Assembly: GCA_963682175.1 (NCBI GenBank)
Contig: OY821771.1
Coordinates: 14,197,001-14,261,000 of the forward strand
Direction: 5' to 3'
Source of the DNA: Triglochin maritima
Taxonomy: Eukaryota; Streptophyta; Magnoliopsida; Alismatales; Juncaginaceae
DNA: 64,000 bases
In this document: piece by piece, positions 31,946 through 44,341 of the stretch
How the letters are laid out: each line of letters opens with the position of its first letter
Numbering within the stretch: the stretch's first letter is position 1
The notes under the pieces: model-generated
Seen by the model: only the letters and a program-made list of their open reading frames with translations
What the model was told of the DNA's origin: nothing
Databases searched by the model: none
Translations under genes and position numbers: made by a program

Positions 31946-33346
31946 TGATTAGTAGTATATCATGCATCATATTCATGCTATATATCCTTAATTTTACCCC
32001 AATAATGTGCTACTCAAGTGTTTGTTGTTATATTTCAGGTATTAGGTAATAAAGAAGAGAAGTGAAGATAAAAAAAACTGAAACGTAAGAAGAAAGGACT
32101 TAAATGAGGCAAAATGGACCTCTCGGCCATACACAATGACACATCAACAAGAAGGGAGGACCTGAACGTAAGCCCGAAAGGACTAAATAGCAAACCGAGA
32201 AACTCTGCACCATTATAAGGAGTATTTTGGCAATTAGATTCGGGCCTAGACTCTAATAACCGATCTGAGTACACCCCACGTAATTAATTTAAGAAATAAA
32301 GAAGATATGCAAAAATGGGTCCGATCCGAGAATAAATGACCGCCAATTAGCGGTCCGTTTTTCTCAAAAATCTGACCTTGTTTCTTGTGAATATGGATTT
32401 TATGTTCATGTCTATTCTGAGAATGTTTCATTATTCCAACATCGGGGATTGTCCCCGGTTACCTTTTTCTATGACTATAAATAGAACTCTTCATCCTCCT
32501 TTGTATTTACTACATACTTGGTGGCTTTCTCTCTACTTGGAGTAAGCCTTGTAGCAAAACTCAAGGTGGAGAACAATGCTACTTGTAATGTGAGTCATGT
32601 AAATAAAATAATTCTTCATAGTTTGTTTTAATGTTGTCTTTGTTTTAATGCTTGCATGCTTAGAGTTTTCTTTATCGTTGTATAATTAGAATGTCTCCTT
32701 TTCTTAATGTAGTTTACAGTTTATTGAGTAGTGAGTAGTTCCATCCCCCTTTGGGGGTGGAGATGATGTTTAGACATGCAATAAAGAATGGAAATGAATG
32801 CTTTATTTTGAAATGTGTTGATAAATGTGAATGTATGCTTGCTTGTTTAGAGTAGAACACTTCACTTGATGGGTTTTGCCACAAGTATTAGACACATCTC
32901 ATGCTTGTTTAGGTTCTGAATTAACCAACTTGTGTATGTGAATGTTAATCAACTAGGTTAGTGATTGGATTGATAGGTTTTGTCATATCCATTAGACACT
33001 TCCTATGCAAGAAAAACAACCCACATTTGTGCCCATTGAATGCATTCTTCACCATCTTATTGCATGTGTACACTCACTCCACCCCTCAAGGGTTTCTCTT
33101 CCTGATTTTCGGCCTAGTTATTAAACTCTCTTAGTTTAGTTTTAATCCATCGCTAGTTGCCTTCTTTGCATTTGTTACTTACTAGTCTAGTGTAGTTTAG
33201 CATAGCATAATCAAATCTCTTCTCCCTTTATTCGTCATTTGATTTCGGACAAACCAGAAGCTACCCACCTCCCCGTGGATCGACCCGTACTTGCCGCGTC
33301 TTCACCAATATCGTGCACTTACGGTCTAAACTTAATCGATTAAACA
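31946..33346 (+). repeat. 3' LTR of element B
   Basis: 1401 bp, TGATTAGTAGTA...ATTAAACA. Uninterrupted counterpart of the split 5' LTR; it lacks about 20 bp of the double palindrome block. A changed USE (TTCCAACATCG) ends at 32444 and TATAAATA lies at 32476-32483. Confidence 0.85.
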
Positions 33347-34805
33347 ATGGGGAATGATCGGACCCAAAGGGAAAACCGTCCGATTGAAAATATCAGGGAC
33401 TTCACAAGTCCTGATTTTTCTACATCTGGTCGACCGCCAACAAGGCATCGGTCGACCGATTATCGGGTTATGCCAGGCAACGCCAACCTTCGTCGTCGGT
33501 GAGGCCTCCGGAGAGGAGCTAAAAACCCCTCACACGGCATGTATAAGTAAAGAATGAACTTGGCATACCTTTCCGAGATCGTCGGAGCTTCGATCGCTTC
33601 CTCCCGCCGCCTCCTCGTCGGTCATGCCTTCGTTGTACACCACCTTGCTTCGCCTCTGGTAGCTCGAACAAATGCTTCTCCAATGTCGGCCGAAGTCTAC
33701 ACCTTGCTCCTCCTTGTGTCGTCGTCACACCACCACCTTCAACGCCTCTGGTAGCCACCACCTCTAGCAGCAACCCCCACCTTCAGCAACAAGGAGGGAG
33801 GTGAGTGAGGGAGAGAGATGAGGTGGAGAGAAGAGTTGGAGTGGGAAGAGAAAAATACATTGGAGTTGAAATGCCATTAGAAAATGTTGGCATAAAACTT
33901 TTAGAAATTTGGGCAATGATTTAACTCAAAAAGTAGTGTGAATAAACGTTTCCACCACCATATTCTCCTACGCACGCAGGAGAGAGAGTAACAACGTTTT
34001 GACGTGTGGAAGAGAGAGATTTTTTTGGATTTTTTTGTTTGTGGTTGGGCCCACCAATGAATAAAGAGAAGAAGAAGATTGTAATGTATTTTTCTTGTAA
34101 TAAAAATTATTAATTTTTAAAAAAATCACCAATTTTTTTTTCAAGATCTACAAATAGACACCCAAATTGTTATATAATTTTGTAATTTCAAAATTCCAAA
34201 AAACAGGTGGTTAATTGAAATGTGACAAATACATTATGGGCAGAGTGATAATTAAAATGTCTTTATCATTTACTTCTTAATTGTTATAATGTTTAATTAT
34301 ATGCAATCGTTAATGTAATCTCGACGAATTTCGTTTATCAAATTTCTATTAACAACCTGCGTTTAATAAATTAATTATTTATGAATGTTTCTCCAACAAT
34401 GATTTTTTAAAAAATTAAGAAAAGAAAATATTAATAGTCAAGTTTATTAATAATTAAAATTAGTTTATAAAAGTTCAATGATAATATATTTTTTGTAAAA
34501 AGTGAGAATGAGTTGGAGATAAGAGAAAGTTGATTTGACACCAAGAAATTTTTATTAAATGTTGTGAATGTGAATAATATAATAAAACTATGGTTAAATG
34601 TTGTGAAGGGGAACAAATGACGTGTCAGAGAGAGAAAACTAGATAATATTTTTAGGACTCTTCTTTTTATGGTTTATGGAGTATGGATTGCTTGTATTCT
34701 TTGTATGGCATTTTTATTGTTTAACCGTGATATTTTCTGCTATTTTAAATAGAGGAGAGATGTACTACTCTCAAATTGTGTTTACACATATTTGACGCAC
34801 TTTAA
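33347..34805. other. Unassigned flank between element B and CACTA-3
   Basis: The first 200 bp carry GGTCGACC motifs (33428-33462). 33560-33780 is GC-rich with low-complexity ORFs that I do not accept. 33840-34800 is AT-rich without any ORF I can support. No terminal repeats seen. Confidence 0.4.
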
Positions 34806-35011
34806 AACTACTACAAAATGGGTTTTTGCTAACAGAATAATTCCGTCGGCAAAAGCCCTGGATCCTGTCAGCAATAGTAGTGTTTGTTACAAAAAAATCA
34901 CATCCATAATAACACATATCGGGTTTATACATACAACCTGAACAAAATTCCGTCTCAATCACAATTTCTTATTCCACGTACATTCATAATAAGATAGATT
35001 TAGACGTCCAC

Positions 35012-35220
35012 ATAAGTCAATTTGTTCATATATCATAATATAAGTCATATAATTCTCAATTATAAGTCATCTACGAAATAAACCATAAAGCATACTCATA
35101 TATTCTCAAGTATAAGTCACAACATAAGGGACAATATAAGTCACAATGCAGGTACAATATTCTCAGCATAAGTCACGATATAAGTTACAATGTCGTCACA
35201 ATATTCTCAACTATAAGTCG
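35012..35220. repeat. About eight short ATAAGTCA-type repeats
   Basis: ATAAGTCA, ATAAGTTA or ATAAGTCG recurs about eight times in 210 bp (for example 35012, 35040, 35062, 35112, 35134, 35168, 35180, 35212), often with ATTCTCA. Irregular spacing near a CACTA end suggests a subterminal transposase-binding array. Confidence 0.55.
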
Positions 35221-35279
35221 CAAATGAACCAAGTCACTGCCACACAGAAATTTAACACATAACACACTAATACCAACTA

Positions 35280-36720
35280 AGGCTCGGAGGAAATTGGATC
35301 CGTCGATGGGTTGTCATCATGCTGCGAAGATGTATTCATGTCATCACTTTACAAAACAAGAGTGAATTTGATTAGTTAGACTATTCAATGCACATAAATT
35401 ATTCTAAGAAATGAAAGAACCAAATTACAAAGAAATCATACTTGATGTCCACTAAAATGGGGTATGGCAGTCATCAGCTTTGCCACTTGAGCATTCACCT
35501 TCTCATGCTCCTCCTGCGTTGAATTTTAATATTGTCTTACATTTATTTTATATAAAAATAAAACTATGAAGTTAAGTATATACTTACAAGCGATACATAT
35601 TGAGAAATCTTAGTTTGAAGATGCTTAATCTGAATAATGTCATATCGACCCGTCGAGGTCTTGACCTTCCAGCACCTCACACCATATCAATATTTTCTTT
35701 CCCTGAGATTTTTCTATTGCCTCCTCCTCAATCGCCTCACGAGGCTTCTGCTTCGAACACTAACCTCTCTCTTGGGGCAATGTCTCTAGAGACAATTTTT
35801 TGGGCTAATTCTTGTATCTCAACTTACAATATATCAAGATGAATGATATTCTAAAAATAAAAGTAAATCTTATTTCCTTCTTTTAAAAAGTTTAAACTCG
35901 CCATTTGTGGTTGCTTCAGCTAACAAAGAGCCATCTTTTCAACTTTCTTGGAAGGTGTCGTGATCTCATTCTCATCCATCTAATTATTTAATAAAAAAAC
36001 GAACAATTCTTTTTACTTTCTATAAAGTACAGATTCAATCAATGTTTTTCTAAGTACTATGAAGCTTTGTTTTTTGTGAAGGTTTGAGATTCTGTGTTGT
36101 GGTTCATATTCTTGCGACCACAATTGATGTTGTTCGTTAAGGATTTTTGTAGAGAATGAAAAGGTTTAAACATATGAATGTGTATTAGACATATACAACT
36201 AAAATATTTAAAGACCACACATATTTATACTTTCGCAATTTCAGTTCTCCATTATTCGTACTTCAAGTGGAATTGGTCAACAAGAACCCTCGGATCTTCC
36301 CTCGATGACAAATAGGCAATCCGCTCTTCATCGGTCTCGAAAGGAATGTAATATTGTGCTTTCACCGAATATCGATAACCTTTTAGAAAACCGAACTTTA
36401 TCAAAACAATAATGTCAGGCGTTTATACAATCCCCGAAATCAAAACGATCCTACGAATAAAATGGAATCATTTGTTAATAATTATATCTACGTTCAAGTA
36501 TTAAATCTAAAGGATGATAACAAATAAAATAAGACATACCACAAGCATATCCCATATATCATCAAATGCATGGTGACTTTGATCTGCCATTTTTACATGC
36601 AATGGCTACAACTAAGGTTGCTTAGCGAACGATGCCAATATTTTATTAGGCTTCTGCCCACAAGGACTGACAAGAACCATGACCTCATTACATACAATTT
36701 TAAACCAATGTTCTAGAGAG
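35280..36720 (-). pseudogene. Degenerate CACTA accessory protein (Transposase_24-like) of CACTA-3
   Basis: Short minus-strand exon-like pieces: about 35520-35445 reads QEEHEKVNAQVAKLMTAIPH, about 36590-36540 reads ADQSHHAFDDIWDMLV, and 35355-35283 gives a C-terminal tail ending at a stop. Layout and wording resemble the plant Ptta/En/Spm transposase family found in CACTA-1 here. Family placement is tentative; no continuous frame exists. Confidence 0.4.
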
Positions 36721-37355
36721 CGAACAAGATATACTCCTTTGGTTTGTCTTGAACCCTCTTCTTAGATATCTCACCCTGAGTTGCTCTTACAAAAAAAGAA
36801 TAATTTTCTTAGGAAATTCAAATGAATTTTGATATCAATCTCCAATTGAAGACACAATTACCCTTTACGTTGTCGATGATACGTGATGGAGAATGTCCAT
36901 GAGGACGACTATCTTCTTTCCTCTTATCTAGTTCACCTCGCAATCCAAATTTTTTTGGTGGGGCAGATTGTCTCCACAATAGTCGAATTTTTTTGGAGGA
37001 CCCACAACTTTAAGATGATACTTTAAATAAATTAATTAATTAAAAAAATAAAAAATATCCTTCATATTTTTAACATTTTTCCAAACATGAATACATTAAA
37101 ATTCAAACATCCAAAAGAAATTTTTACAACCATAAAACACGACACTTAAGTTAAATTGATTTTATTCTTACAACTCAAATTCCAATATCCAAACACAAAG
37201 CAATTAGTTTGGGAAATTTATTGGCTATGTTCGTTCTTAAGTTTAAAATTGATAAAATTTAGACAAATAGAAGGAGCAAAATAGTGTATAAGTATAACCT
37301 AAAATTATAATAAAAGAATTTTGTAATAATTGTTACTATTTATGCTCATTACGGA

Positions 37356-37565
37356 TCATCCGTCGGTGTACTAGTCCGATGGAGCTATCCGTCGGTGTAG
37401 GGACACCGACTAATAAATTCATAGGTTCTTATCCGATGAATGAGAATATACACCGACGGATACCTACCGTCGGTGTAAGTCTCGTCGATGTGCTCTGACG
37501 GATATCCGTCAGTGTATTAAAAAGTGAACCTCGTCTACATCGACGGATATCCGTCGGTGTAAACT
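37356..37565. repeat. Left subterminal repeat array of CACTA-1
   Basis: About eight copies of ATCCGTCGGTGTA or its complement in both orientations in 210 bp. Two abut head to head as CGACGGATATCCGTCG-like palindromes at about 37496-37512 and 37540-37556. In En/Spm such subterminal motifs are bound by the element-encoded TnpA protein. Confidence 0.8.
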
Positions 37566-37799
37566 CCTCCAAGCATTCGAAAAGAGCTGATTGTCTCTTC
37601 CCAAATTCCAATTTTCTCTGTTCAAAGAAGATCAAATGTGTTCCATTCATTTCCAACAACACAACCATTCACACATCCATTTATATACATTCAAGAACTC
37701 ATGTCAAAACTAAACAATTGATAAAACATTCATTCATTCAAAAATGAGTTTGATTAACAAATGAGTTTGATTTATTTATTCTATACGTGATAAAAGTAA

Positions 37800-39441
37800 C
37801 AGATTAAATGCAGCGACTAAGTCGTCAAACCTCTCGTCCCCCCTCTCCCAGGGCCCGTGATCGTCATCTCGTCTCGGCGGTGGCAGCGGTGTGCAAAAAA
37901 AGGTGATGTCATGATCCTACACATTACAAACATTATAAATTATTTGACATAAACCAATAAATGCAACAATTTAACTAAACAACGTGTAGATTACCTGGCT
38001 CGTGTAACCTGCCTTCTCGAGCAAAAAGTTCATTTGAAGCTGCATCTTACTGAGCAAGGATTCCGCCGTCTTCAGCTTATCTTGAGTCATTTGAGCTCAC
38101 TGCTGACGCGCTTCAACTCCGCAGTTGCTTCATCGTTCTGCTCTACGTCAGCTCTGGCACTGCATTCTGCTCTGCTTGGCATCCCACGAGCCTCGTACAT
38201 ATCCGTAGGTGTGACGTAGCTGGAATACATACAAACTCGTCCATGCCCATCGCTCAACACGGTGCCAACCGGATCATTAGGAGCGACCAAGGTGATAGAG
38301 CCCTCAAAGCTCGTCTGATCCGATCCTGTCATAGTCTCAAAATGTTGCTGAAATAAAACATTTCAATAGTTAAACTTCAATATAAACGTGAAACATAATA
38401 ATAATTATAAATCAATATACATATAATTAGCTTACAATGAATCGAGAAGCTTCTGGATGGTTCCTGTTGTGGAGTTTAATCCACATGTCTTTCTGAGTGG
38501 GCTCCAGAATTGTCGGGTCTTCTGCAATCTGCAACAAAATTAAAAAAGGTGTTAAATTGCATAAAATAAATCAAATGAATCAAATTTAGACAAAAAAAAT
38601 TAATTACCATCTTCTCCTTATGTCGCACGACGAACTTTGTACCACACGTATGTGGTATAATTAGGTTCGTCCGGTTTTGTCTTGTTGATCTCACTCTATT
38701 TCTGCACCAAAAATAAAATAAAATGTTACTTTTCATATTAATTGAATAACATTAAAATTATTAAAATCAAAGTATACATGAAAAACCCCGCTGGCCCAAT
38801 AATCGAAAAAAAGAGTGGACCAATCCTTAACAGAGATGCTTTGTGGTCGTTTGGCTATCTGCTCCTCCCGGGTTTGTGTTGGCTCCACCCGCTTCTTGTA
38901 GAGGTCAAATTTATATTCCTTCCACTTCTTGTTTAGAGACCTCATGACCTTGTCTCTAAATCCCTCAAGAACCATCCAATGTGCTTGTAAAACAACATTA
39001 GTCCATAATTAAATGAAATAGATAATAAAATAAGTTACGATGGTATGAAATGTTACCAAAATTTGTTGTCATGCCACGTCCTTGTCCTTCTTGGGCACCA
39101 GTCTCCAATCTGCTTAACGTGGGGGAAGTATGTGGGACCTCCTCGCAAGTGACCCATTAAGGTTCTAGAAACTCTCGGCCATGGGTCCTCTGGGTACCCC
39201 TTCTGCTGTGAAATTGATTGAAGATTGGTTCTTCTTCGATCATTCTTCCAAACACTGAGTGGGACCACGCCCCCTACTTATACTGGCTTCACCTGCAAAA
39301 GGTGAACACTTTGTGGTCGTCCGGTTATTCGCTCCTCTCAGTCTACGGGAGCCTCTTCATCAGACTCCTACGTATATGTAAGTCGGCGATGTACAATGTG
39401 TCATCTGTGTCCTCCAGACGAGTGTTGCGTCGTCGAGCCAT
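37800..39441 (-). pseudogene. Transposase_24 (Ptta/En/Spm) protein of CACTA-1
   Basis: Starts ATG at 39441 (MARRRNTRLEDTDDTL). A piece at 38975-38750 contains VMRSLNKKWKEYKFDLYKKR and ISVKDWSTLFFDYW; one at 38700-38610 contains RQNRTNLIIPHTCGT; one at 38530-38430 contains EPTQKDMWIKLHNRNHPEAS; and the end (38340-37800) has a Glu/Leu-rich probable coiled coil. Order and motifs fit the plant En/Spm Transposase_24 family, the likely DNA-binding partner of TNP2. The introns look GT-AG, but in-frame stops in the first exon (near 39340) make it a pseudogene. Downstream of the TNP2 gene on the same strand, as in CACTA-2. Confidence 0.65.
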
Positions 39442-39540
39442 ATCTGAATTAAAGAACATAAAAATTTAGCATACTTTCATTATTTCTTCTATACAGTTTA
39501 AAAGTAAAAGAATATTGGTTTTCCTACTCACTAAATAATG

Positions 39541-42500
39541 AACTACTCCACCACAAGTAACTCTAGATCATGTCTCACAAACTCCACCAAACTAATATCG
39601 TCAATTTGAACTCTATCTTGCACAAGATTTCCTCAACCGTACTCTGAATCTTCAGATTCATCATCCTCCATGTTATATGAATCTCTCAGAAACATTCACA
39701 CAAAGACTAACCGTTGGTCATCTCTTTCTTTATCTTTCAGCTCAGCAACATAAAAACTTGCTCTACTTGAGATGCAAGTACAAAAGGTTCTTCTGGTTTC
39801 AGAAATTGATTCGCATTCACCAATGTGAACTTATATTCATCACTTCTGTAGTGTTGTCTTGACCCAAAACGTCGTGCCACTTGCACTTGAACAAAACAAA
39901 CTTCAAATCACCATAGTACTGAAGTTCGATTATATCTTGGAATACACCAAAGTAGGCGATGATTGATCATTTTATTTAAACCGCAAGTGCACGGCCGCGT
40001 TGAAGCGGTGGCAAATACGGGTCGTCCACTGGGAGGTGTGTCGACGTTTGGTTTGTGCGAAGGCGAGTGGTAAAAAATGGAGAGAAAGATTGATTACACT
40101 AACTACACTAGAATGCAAAAGGAAATGAAAGATAAGCAATAAAAACTAAACCCCATAGGGGGTAGAGAAATAATGTGAATATAAAGATGTGTGTGTGTGT
40201 GTGTTCAATTAAGCTCCTCACAACATGTAGTGCATGAAATCATAAAACTACATCCAACTTTGTCTCCACATGAATTAAGATAAGACTACATCATTAAAAC
40301 ATACAAGACAATAATTGGAATGAAGCTAAATGAACTCATGTATAAAGACTAGACCATACTATGCCTCCACATGAATTAAGATAACCCAATATCATTAAAA
40401 CATACAAGACATTAACTAAGGTAAAGGCAACAAGAGTACATACACTACAAATTGTGTTTCCAATATTAATTCCATCCATATCCTAACCTTATCATTCCCC
40501 ATAAAATAGGTCCACTAATCAAAGCATAAGCTAAGCTTCATTCAAGAGCATTAATATATCAAAGATAAGAGTGAAAACTCATTAGATGGTTATGAAAATC
40601 ATATAAAGCTCAAGGGATTAAGATAACACACACTTAATACACTACATGATCATATTACATATTTCTCCACCCCCCAAATGGGGATGGAACTACTCACTAC
40701 TCATTACACTAACTATATTAACAAAATGAAGCATAATACTGAAATAAAAATACACTAAGCAAGCAAGAAATACTAAATTAACTTAAAAGGAAATGAAAGA
40801 CTAAACAAGCATGCACAAATTAAAAGACAAGATTAAAAAAACTAGAATAATTATTTTATTAACAATGACTCACATTGAAGGTAGCATTCTTCTCCACCTT
40901 GAGTTTTTGCTTCAAGGCTCGCTCCTTAGTAGAGAGAATGTCACCAAGCAATGGGTAATTACAATGGAAGGTGAAGAGTTCTTTTTATAGGCATGGAAAA
41001 AGCTAATCTGGGACAATCCTCCATTGTGGGACTAAACCAATACCAAAAATAGACTAAGAATACACTAATACACGTGCTCCACAAATCGTAGCGGATCCAG
41101 AGTGATCTGGGATTTGTTGTGGGCTTTGCTGGTGGTCTTTGTTGGTCTTTGATGCATCTACTTTGTTTATTGGAGCTCCGACCCGAATCGAATTGCCAAA
41201 ATACTCCCCATGATGGTGTGGAGTTTTCTGTTTTGCTCTTTGGTCCTTCGGTCTTACGTTCAGGTCCTTCTCCCTTGCATCTTAGTCCCCAGGTCTCACA
41301 ATTAAGTCTTTTTTCCTACTTTTGGGTCCTTTCATGGCTCTTCTCTTCAAACCTCTTTATTTCTGAAATTCAAACATAAAACTCGTCACGTAGCATTACT
41401 TAGGTGTAAGATAATAGATATAAGGTACAAATATTTTCATGATGTCAATCAGGCGACAAGTGCAATGACAGGATTCCTATCTTGTGTTGTGGAATAACCT
41501 TCTGTTGTTGCATTTACATATACCCACTATTCTATGTTTTGGATTTTGACTCACGTTTCCGTGTGCGAAACCTAAACCCATTGATGATATAGATGAAGAC
41601 CTCCTCCTACGTTGTCCAGACCTCGAGCGAGTGCTTTGATATCAATGTTTCCACATTTTTCCTTTCGAACAGTTTCCTTAAACCACTCACTAAAAGTCTT
41701 ATGTCGAACATTTGATTGTTATCGTCGATTGCGACGTACTCCTACTCCAAGGAAAGTTGTGTAACGGTTAAAACACCTGAAACAATCGAATGTGTATCCT
41801 AAAGACAATGATAAAATAACACAAGTGTAGTCCTAACTTACTCTTGATATTCATCAACAATGATAGTATTATTTAACACCGAATTGTAAGCTTTTTCAAG
41901 ATCGACGGGGTCCAGAACAACCATTTTGTCGGTGCCTAACAGTCTTTCACCTCCATCATTTTCAAAGGCTTATTAAAAATTGTCTCCACACTCTTCAAGT
42001 ATGTTGAGCAAAAGGTGATGCACTCTTCTGCGAGAACACCTTCAGCAATTGACCCTTCTAGTCTAATTATGTTCCGAACGTACCCCTCACACATGTTCAT
42101 ATATCTCTCAAACGGATACATCTAACGATATTTAACTGGTCCTGCCAATCGTGCCTCCCAAGCTAGGTGAACAGGTAAATATAACATTACATCAAAAAAC
42201 CTCGGTGGAAATATCATTTCCCGCCGGCAGAGAATGAGACCAATGTTCAACTCTAGTCATTGAAAATCTTCAACGGTGTTTACTTTAGAACACAAACTGC
42301 GAAAGATCTGACTTAGGTTGATAGCTGCTTCTCTCACCTCTATAACTCCATGACTCTTTATAATGGCCAGAGGTAGTAATTCTTGCATCAATACGTGATG
42401 ATCATGACTTTTTAGTAAGCCAATCTTGCACTTTTTCTCGTTAACACATCGGGATATGTTGTATGAATACCCATCTGGCACCTTCACTAAATGAAGAACA

Positions 42501-44341
42501 CTGCAAAAATTTTGCATCTCAGTAGCGCTTATCCAGAAACAAGCTGGTGGATAAAACGTCACTTTGCCATCCTCATCATACGTGACATACAGATCCTGTC
42601 ATATACCCATTTCTTTCAAGTCATTTCTTGACTTTGTGTTATCTTTGGCTCCTTTTGGGGTTAATATTGTCTTCAACAAACTATCACAAACAATCAGCTT
42701 CATGTGCATCACATCAATATTGTGTCACACTAAAAGACATTTCCAATAAGGAAGTTGGAAACAAATAGTTCTCTTCGTCCAGTTATTCCCGTCACCTATA
42801 GAATAATTTTGCAACTTGTCAAGAACTTCTTCTCCATATTTGTATTCCGGTGCAGTTCTATGTTCCTCTTTACCATCAAATGTTTTCTTGTTTCTCCTCC
42901 AACAGTGATCTGATTCAATTCATCAACGATGACCCAAATACACATTCTTCCCACTATGCTTCAAATAAATGGAATGAGTATCTTCCATATAGGGACACAC
43001 CTTATATCTTCTAGTCATCCACCCACTTAGATCAGCATAAGCAGGGAAGTTGTTTATAGTCCACATCAAGGCAGACCTTAACATAAAACATGACTTAGTG
43101 TAAATGTCATAAGTATCCCAACCTTCTTCCCATTCTTCTTTTAGCTCTTCGATTAACAGTTGCAAGAAAACATCTATCTTGTTACCAAGGTGACAGGGTA
43201 TGATCAGCGTCATCATAAAGAACTGATGCTTCATACTCATCCACGGTGGGAGATTATATAGCACGAGAATTACGGGTCATATCTTGTGTTGAGTTTGGCT
43301 GAATGGCTGAAATCCATTGGCGGCCAACCCTAGCCTCACATTTCTTATCTCTGAAGAGAAACTTGGATGTTTGCTGTCAAACTCAGCCCAACACGCAGAA
43401 TCAGCTAGATCATGCAATTTCCCATCTTTCTGACGTTCATGCGCATGCCATCTCATTGATTTGCAATATCAGCAAAGAGATACAACCTGCGAAGCCTTGG
43501 CTTCAATGGGAAGTGTCGTAAAACCGTAACAAGATTTGTTTTGGATTTTTTAAAACCTAGTTCTTGCATATCTACTTCATCGTCCCCCTCCACTGTTAAC
43601 CAACGAGATTCTCTGCATATCGCACATGAATTGGCATTCTCGTTCCCTTTCTAGTACAAAATGGAATGATTCTTGCACATATGAATGTTTCATAATAAAA
43701 TCCTAAATTTCGAACCAATTTCTTCGTCTCATACGTATCTTTCGACAGACAAGCTCCCTCTGGCAGTAATTCAGTTTGATACGCCAACCATTTGTTAAAC
43801 AAAGTGTCTGGCCATCTACAAGTGCTCTTGATATGAAATGTTTTGATGACAAAAGACAAGTTGGTCAATTCTGGTTTACATTCCAAATACAACGGTTGCT
43901 CTCCGTCTTTCAAGTAATCCAGAAACTTCTGAGCGTAATCCGTTATCCAGTGCCTCGACACAACGTCGCTAGCATTACCACCTACGACAACGTCGTGTAG
44001 CATCCATTCTATGTCATCTATCTCATCTTCATCGGCTCATTTTCTGTTGTAGGAGCTACATTTGTCGGGACTACTACTTGGGCACTCGTACTAGAAAAGG
44101 GTTCTCCGTGGAAAGCCCACTGCTCATAATTTTGAGTACAACCGTTAAGGACAACGTCATTGATAACATCCCCTCTGGTTGCCCACTTGTTGTTGCAACA
44201 TTTTTTGCACGGGCACAAGATCTTTCCATCTTGAATGTACTAATTCTTGGGACAAAATGCTAGTTTCAGGAATGCCTCAAAATTACTGATGAATGTTCGA
44301 CTAACTCTTTGGTCATACATCCAACTTCTACCTGAAGTCAT
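39541..44341 (-). pseudogene. TNP2-type CACTA transposase of CACTA-1, split by a solo LTR
   Basis: Starts at 44341 (MTSGRSWMYDQRV) with an N-terminal transposase-associated zinc-binding domain (ILCPCKKCCNNKWATRGDV, 44230-44180). TNP2 core pieces include MLYNLPPWMSMKHQFFMM and SGWMTRRYKVCPYMED (43264-42923), then DUF4218-like motifs KSHDHHVLMQELLPLAI and MYPFERYMNM (42121). DUF4216 comes last (AYFGVFQDIIELQYYGD, FKCKWHDV, 39960-39860). The solo LTR lies inside the DUF4216 part, right after NPVIALVA. Multiple frameshifts and stops. Family role: DNA cleavage and joining at the CACTA ends. Confidence 0.75.
39960..41451 (-). repeat. Athila-like solo LTR inserted in the CACTA-1 transposase
   Basis: On the minus strand it begins TGATTGACATCATG (41451) and ends GATCAATCA (39960), 1492 bp. 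It is flanked by a perfect 5-bp duplication GGCGA (39955-39959 and 41452-41456). It matches the element A LTR along its length by eye, including GTACTTGCCACCGC-type and TATA (TATAAAAA near 40990) regions. No internal sequence remains, as expected from LTR-LTR recombination. Removing it restores the DUF4216 reading frame junction. Confidence 0.92.

Larger units (their letters stand above)
15085..33346 (+). mobile_element. Athila-like composite element B with nested insertions
   Basis: Bounded by LTRs at 15085-21347 (interrupted) and 31946-33346. Order: 5' LTR, primer-binding site (21354), leader, broken gag-pro (22406-24700), LINE fragment, a second partial gag-pro (25050-25715), a 3' non-coding piece, an LTR piece holding the chromovirus, another 3' non-coding piece, 3' LTR. 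The 5 bp outside the LTRs (TCGGC left, ATGGG right) do not match. The doubled modules suggest that it arose by recombination between related copies rather than as one simple insertion. Confidence 0.7.

Noticed and set aside
15080..33351. Target-site duplication for element B
   Set aside because: TCGGC on the left and ATGGG on the right do not match, so a simple single insertion is not claimed.
33519..33773. 84-aa Arg/Gly-rich minus-strand ORF
   Set aside because: Low complexity in GC-rich DNA, no homology recognised.
37320..37350. Left terminal inverted repeat of CACTA-1
   Set aside because: TTACTATTTATGC only faintly resembles the right terminus; treated as an approximate boundary.
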